Below are positions 60,181 to 64,000 of a DNA stretch of 64,000 nt, piece by piece. Within the stretch, counting starts at the first letter, position 1. Every line of letters starts with the position of its first letter. The notes beneath the pieces were generated by a model that saw nothing but the letters and a program-made list of their open reading frames with translations, made no database searches and was not told where the DNA came from. The stretch is from Xanthomonas translucens pv. cerealis (GTDB lineage: Bacteria > Pseudomonadota > Gammaproteobacteria > Xanthomonadales > Xanthomonadaceae). A program made the position numbers and the translations under genes. Location: positions 3,162,001 to 3,226,000 of the forward strand of contig NZ_CP038228.1 of NCBI RefSeq assembly GCF_006838285.1, read 5' to 3'.

Positions 60181-61110
60181 ATGGATCGTACTGCATGGTT
60201 GCGCCAAGGCATCACAGAAAATTACCTGGGACTGGAGATTGGTCCGCTTAATCACCCCATCGTGGGTAAGCCGGGAGCGCAGATTCGCTATGCCGACCAC
60301 CTGGGACGTGAAGCCCTCATTCAAAAGTACGCGGACCATTCGGGGGTGGATCCAGCAGGCATTCCAGAGATCGATTACATCATCGGCCCGGGCGGACTAC
60401 TCGCGGCGGTGGGTGACGACCGGTTTCGCTATCTCATCGCATCGCATGTCATTGAGCATGTCCCGAACCCGATCAAATGGCTGACCGACATTCACACGCT
60501 GCTAGAGGATGGAGGATGGCTGGCACTGGCGATACCGGATCGAGGACGCTGCTTCGATGCTTTGCGGCGGGAAACCACCGCTGGAGAATGGGTGGAAGCA
60601 GCGCTGCTGGAACATTCGCGCCCTTCGCCTGGTCGCATCTTCGATGCGCTCGCCAATGAAGTGAAGCTAGATGATCAAATCAGCTGGAACCATCAGCCAG
60701 CACTCGAGGAACTCAAACTCAGCCGCAAGCCAGACCGTGCGTTGTCGATTGCCCGACATGTGCTGGCGAGCGGCGAGTATTTCGACGTTCACTGCTGGGC
60801 ATTCACACCGGAATCCTTCTGCAATTTAATGCGCACTGTCGTTGCCGCCGGCATGGTGGAACTTCATCTTCTCGAATTGCGCGGCACCGCGGAAAACGAA
60901 TTCCTGGTCAGGCTCGGCCGTGCTGATCACATGGACCGGACATCGCGGATGGCCAGCTATCCCGCAGCAGGCGAGCGTTACCGCTCGCTGCCGGAAGGAT
61001 TCGACGCCAACCTCTACTATCACCTCAATCCTGATGTACGCGCGGCCGGGGTGGATCCCAACGATCACTACGTCGAGTACGGACGTAGCGAGCAACGGCG
61101 CTGGCGCTGA
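60181..61110 (+). CDS. class I SAM methyltransferase with C-terminal NPDV-type repeat
   Basis: This is a 309-aa protein starting at ATG 60181 (MDRTAWLRQGITENYLGLEIG), with GGAG 6 nt upstream. It has a class I methyltransferase fold: motif I is LEIGPLNHPI, and the post-I/motif II region is FRYLIASHVIEHVPNPIKWL (about 85-104), followed by LLEDGGWLALAIPDRG. The extreme C-terminus, FDANLYYHLNPDVRAAGVDP then HYVEYGRSE, is a short module also found at the ends of many bacterial glycan-related proteins. It runs opposite to its neighbours, sits between two lipoprotein/GT units and has lower GC, which suggests insertion after the duplication. The target is probably a sugar of the surface glycan. Confidence 0.82.
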   Translation: MDRTAWLRQGITENYLGLEIGPLNHPIVGKPGAQIRYADHLGREALIQKYADHSGVDPAGIPEIDYIIGPGGLLAAVGDDRFRYLIASHVIEHVPNPIKWLTDIHTLLEDGGWLALAIPDRGRCFDALRRETTAGEWVEAALLEHSRPSPGRIFDALANEVKLDDQISWNHQPALEELKLSRKPDRALSIARHVLASGEYFDVHCWAFTPESFCNLMRTVVAAGMVELHLLELRGTAENEFLVRLGRADHMDRTSRMASYPAAGERYRSLPEGFDANLYYHLNPDVRAAGVDPNDHYVEYGRSEQRRWR

Positions 61111-61116
61111 TTGCGA

Positions 61117-61617
61117 TCAGTCGGTGATGGTCAGATCGATGTTCAGATTGCACTCGGTCGCAGCATCTCCACCATTGACGATGGAAAGAGCGTACTTGCC
61201 AGGCGCCACCCCTCCAAGCGAAAGCGTGACGTTATAGCCGGACTTGGCCAGACCCGGAGCGCCCAGTACCGCCACCACATCCTGGCGCTCGCCCCCCGCA
61301 CGAAGCGGATACTGATAGGACTGCCCTTGTCCTTTGAAGATCAGCTCGGCTTTCTCGGGAACCTGCTTTTGCGCGTCGCCCATCCAACCTGCGAACAATG
61401 CGCCAGTCCCGGTCTTGAGCGACGCATTCGCCGCCGGCGCGCCGTTCACTGAATCCAATGCACAGTCGCCACCGGCTGCAAGTGGTTGCACGGGGATTTG
61501 GTATACCGCCGATTTGACTGCATCGGTGCTCGAATCTCCCGGGATCGGAGCTTCATTCTGCTTACACGCGACCAGCGAGGTCAGCATCAGGGGAACAATC
61601 AAGGTAATCGGTCGCAC
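61117..61617 (-). CDS. small lipoprotein, paralogue B
   Basis: This is a predicted lipoprotein of 166 aa. The signal is MRPITLIVPLMLTSLVAC with Cys18 lipidated. It shares with the protein at 58572 the blocks LAAGGDCALDSVNG, ALFAGWMGDA, RAGGERQDVVAVLG and KSGYNVTLSLGGVAPGKYAL, but the two have diverged clearly. It lies 43 nt downstream of the intact glycosyltransferase and is presumably co-transcribed. Function unknown. Linkage to a surface-glycan transferase suggests an envelope role. Confidence 0.78.
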   Translation of the reverse strand: MRPITLIVPLMLTSLVACKQNEAPIPGDSSTDAVKSAVYQIPVQPLAAGGDCALDSVNGAPAANASLKTGTGALFAGWMGDAQKQVPEKAELIFKGQGQSYQYPLRAGGERQDVVAVLGAPGLAKSGYNVTLSLGGVAPGKYALSIVNGGDAATECNLNIDLTITD

Positions 61618-61660
61618 GGCAGGACTCCAGAGTAAGTGACATGATGCAAGAAGAGGCTAT

Positions 61661-63958
61661 TTAGTTCACAACGCGTGGTGGATAAGCTAACGTGAATGGC
61701 GTCGATTCGGTTGTCAAATTGACGTTGTAGTACGGATCCTGCTGCAACGCCTTGCCCCAGCGCGCCTTCATGAAGCTCTCCTCACGCTTGAAGCGAGCGA
61801 TCTTCTCCGGGGTGGTCTCGTAGCCGCGCGACGCCGATTCGTGGTGATACAGCTCGGCGAACGGGGTCCACAGGTTGCGATAGCCGGCCTCGCGCACGCG
61901 CAGGCAGAAGTCGACATCGTTGAAGGCCACTTCCAGTTGCTCATCCAGGCCACCGACCTGCTCGAACACCGAACGGCGCACGATCGCGCAGGCCGCGGTC
62001 ACCGCGCTCAGACTCTGCGCCAGGCCGCCGCGGTGTTTGTCGCCCGGCCAGCCGCGCGCCATGCCCACATAGCAGTGCCCGGCCACGCCACCGATGCCGA
62101 GGATCACGCCGGCGTGCTGGATCGTGTTGTTCGGGTAATACAGCATCGCGCCCACCACGCCGATCTCCGGGCGCAATGCGTGGCCGACCATCTCGTCCAG
62201 CCAATCGCGACTGATGACTTCGATATCGTTGTTGAGCAGCCCCAGCACCGTGCCGCGTGCCACGCGTGCGCCGGCGTTGTTGATCGCCGAGTAGTTGAAC
62301 GGATGCGGATACGACAACACGCGCACGCGCGGATCCTGCTGGACCTGCGCGAAATACTCCCTGGACGCCTGCTCCTGGGAATCGTTGTCGATGACCACGA
62401 TCTCGTAGTTCGGGTAGTCGGTGCGCTCCAGAATCGAATCGATGCACTGCTTGAGCAGATCGATGCGATCGCGGGTGGGAATCAGCAGACTGACCAGCGG
62501 CGCCGGTTCCGGCAGCGGATACGAAATGCGGAAATAGCCGCTATAGGTCGGCATCTCCAGCACCTTCCCACCGTTGCCGGTTCGGTCCAGATGCGCCTGG
62601 ACGGCGCGCAGCGCGGCAAGATGCGCATACGACTTTTCACCCGGCGCCATCGCGGTGGAGCCGCTGATCATGCGCCAGTGATACAGCACCAGCGGAAGAT
62701 GGCCGACCGCATCGTGCGGCAGCCTCTCGGTGATCCGCAAGGTCAGATCCCAATCCTGCGCGCCCTCGAATCCCTCCAGGAAACCGCCGACCGCATGCAC
62801 CGCTTCGGCACGATAGACGGTCAAGTGACAGACGCAGTTCTGCGAAAGGAACAGATCTGGATTCCAGTCGGACTTGAAGTAGGGATCCGAACGCTTCCCC
62901 TCCACGTCGATCTTGTCTTCGTCGGTGAACAGCATCTGCCACTGCGGATTTTTCTCGAACGCGTGGACGCTCTTGAGCAGGGCCAAGGGATGTAGTTCGT
63001 CGTCGTGGTCGAGCAATGCCACGAACTCGCCCCTGGCCATTTGCAGGGCTGTGTTCGACGCCGCGGAAATATGCCCGTTCTGCTCGCGCCGCTGGAACCG
63101 CACGCGATCGTCGCGTTCGGCATACTCGGCAAGCACCTGCAGCACTGCAGGATCGGAGGAAGCATCGTCGGCGATGCACAACTCCCAATTCGGGTATACC
63201 TGCTCGCGCACGCTTTCGATGCAGCGCCGCAACCAGCGCTCGGGGGTGTTGTACGTCGGCACGATCACCGAAACCAGCGGCCTGCGCGTTAGCGAGGCGA
63301 GTTCTGCATCTGCAGCCTCTTGCCACGCGGCATCGCGGCAGTCGTAGAACTCCTGCCACACCTCGTAGTCGGAGAAAGAGCCCGAACGCATGCGGGTCGC
63401 GTATTCGTGATAGAGCCGATCGGCCATCCTGCGGACGCCCTTGGTCAGCAGATCGATCGTCGTTCGCGCCAATAGCCGCAGCTTGCTCACACCGCCTTCG
63501 CGGCGATCGAACGATGCGCCGAACAGACGCCACATGGCGCCGCCGCGCTCGATGCGCTGCAGGTGCAGGACGGAATGACTGAAATCCACCGGCGCGACAG
63601 AGGGATCGAAGCGGATGCCGGTGGTGGACTCCACCAAACGGACCACGATCTCGAACCGCCGCGTTTCGCCGCTGGGGATATTGAGAGGAAGATCGATACG
63701 CTCGGCCTCGCCGCTGTGCCTGACCCGATACGTCGGATACAGCACCGGCGCGAACATGCGCCCGCGATAGACCGTCAGCTCGCCGGTGAGCAGATACCAG
63801 CCGCCCGCCAGGGCCTCGCCCTGCCAACGCAGTTCCATCTGAGGGTCGCTGCCGGAGGCGCGCCACATCGCGTCGTGCGCTGCCGCAGCCGGGAATGTCG
63901 GAGGTAGCGGCGCAATCTGCTGCAGGGGCGTGACGCTAAGTGCAATCGTTTCGGACAT
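61661..63958 (-). CDS. glycosyltransferase with two tandem GT2 domains
   Basis: This is a 765-aa protein. Residues 1-215 form a non-catalytic N-terminal region (RFEIVVRLVESTTGIRFDPS is beta-rich). The first GT2 domain (about 228-440) has VSVIVPTYNTPERWL, ADDASSD, LLDHDDE and DWDLTLRI. The second (about 485-730) has SLLIPTRDRIDLL, IDNDSQE, NNDIEVIS and NDVDFCLRV. Both have the DxD-like acidic pairs needed for catalysis. Such tandem GT2 proteins build rhamnan-like or other O-antigen chains with alternating linkages. It begins at ATG 63958 and is followed by lipoprotein B. A truncated duplicate is at 59111. An upstream gene appears to end at 63986 (TGA), 27 nt before, and continues off the window. 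Confidence 0.92.
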   Translation of the reverse strand: MSETIALSVTPLQQIAPLPPTFPAAAAHDAMWRASGSDPQMELRWQGEALAGGWYLLTGELTVYRGRMFAPVLYPTYRVRHSGEAERIDLPLNIPSGETRRFEIVVRLVESTTGIRFDPSVAPVDFSHSVLHLQRIERGGAMWRLFGASFDRREGGVSKLRLLARTTIDLLTKGVRRMADRLYHEYATRMRSGSFSDYEVWQEFYDCRDAAWQEAADAELASLTRRPLVSVIVPTYNTPERWLRRCIESVREQVYPNWELCIADDASSDPAVLQVLAEYAERDDRVRFQRREQNGHISAASNTALQMARGEFVALLDHDDELHPLALLKSVHAFEKNPQWQMLFTDEDKIDVEGKRSDPYFKSDWNPDLFLSQNCVCHLTVYRAEAVHAVGGFLEGFEGAQDWDLTLRITERLPHDAVGHLPLVLYHWRMISGSTAMAPGEKSYAHLAALRAVQAHLDRTGNGGKVLEMPTYSGYFRISYPLPEPAPLVSLLIPTRDRIDLLKQCIDSILERTDYPNYEIVVIDNDSQEQASREYFAQVQQDPRVRVLSYPHPFNYSAINNAGARVARGTVLGLLNNDIEVISRDWLDEMVGHALRPEIGVVGAMLYYPNNTIQHAGVILGIGGVAGHCYVGMARGWPGDKHRGGLAQSLSAVTAACAIVRRSVFEQVGGLDEQLEVAFNDVDFCLRVREAGYRNLWTPFAELYHHESASRGYETTPEKIARFKREESFMKARWGKALQQDPYYNVNLTTESTPFTLAYPPRVVN

Positions 63959-64000
63959 CTAACTCTCGGGGAAAAGTCCCTCGGGTCACCGGGGGCGCGT

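Noticed and set aside
45899..64000. Wzx/Wzy or Wzm/Wzt O-antigen export system
   Set aside because: No protein here has the ABC signature or a recognisable Wzx/Wzy pattern; the PF03706 and GtrA proteins are different families. Such genes may lie to the right of the window.

Overview
The window looks like a chromosome segment of a GC-rich Xanthomonas-type gammaproteobacterium (Xanthomonadaceae). The reasons are a XanA/XanB pair of the usual lengths (448 and 467 aa), rmlBACD placed next to etfBA at the edge of an LPS/O-antigen locus, a lysine/alanine-tailed H-NS protein, and the housekeeping order lptGF/pepA/holC/valS. I see no tRNA, rRNA, CRISPR array, prophage or intact insertion sequence.

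Layout. 1-111: the first 37 codons of an autotransporter (extended signal peptide), then about 1.2 kb without a supportable gene. 1.3-5.2 kb: an outer-membrane porin-like barrel divergent from a methyl-accepting chemotaxis protein. 5.3-13.7 kb: purL, dsbC, xerD, an RDD membrane protein and lptFG. 14.9-24.8 kb: pepA, holC, valS, an ICMT-like membrane protein, a decayed gene, a pssA / psi-like / rimI operon, a DUF4124 protein and proS. 25.1-33.2 kb: H-NS, a ThrE-type exporter, a four-gene Mla-type ABC lipid-transport operon, alkB and ETF-ubiquinone oxidoreductase. 33.3-37.5 kb: an RgpF-HAD glycan protein and scoAB.

37.6-64 kb is surface-polysaccharide biology. xanA/xanB make GDP-mannose precursors and rmlBACD make dTDP-L-rhamnose. 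After etfBA comes a flippase-like protein and then three consecutive genes that match the steps of polyprenyl-phosphoryl-D-arabinose synthesis: a HAD-UbiA fusion, a DprE1-like flavoenzyme and a DprE2-like SDR. A sugar epimerase, three large polytopic GT-C-like proteins, a UGM-like FAD oxidoreductase and a GtrA flippase-like protein follow. My reading is a complete lipid-linked pentofuranose pathway: synthesis, flipping and periplasmic transfer. The right end carries a tandem-GT2 glycosyltransferase plus lipoprotein, a partly deleted duplicate of that pair, and a methyltransferase inserted in the opposite orientation.

A second signal runs through the housekeeping half. Six elements share outer ends GCCGGGA...TCCCGGC and have arms made of 7-bp repeats of GGGACC(G) or GGGATT(G) type. 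They lie between genes and also inside or at the ends of reading frames: twice in purL, at the C terminus of pepA, and at the N terminus of the MlaF-like ATPase. Related single-arm heptad tracts lie in valS and in the xerD/RDD promoter region.
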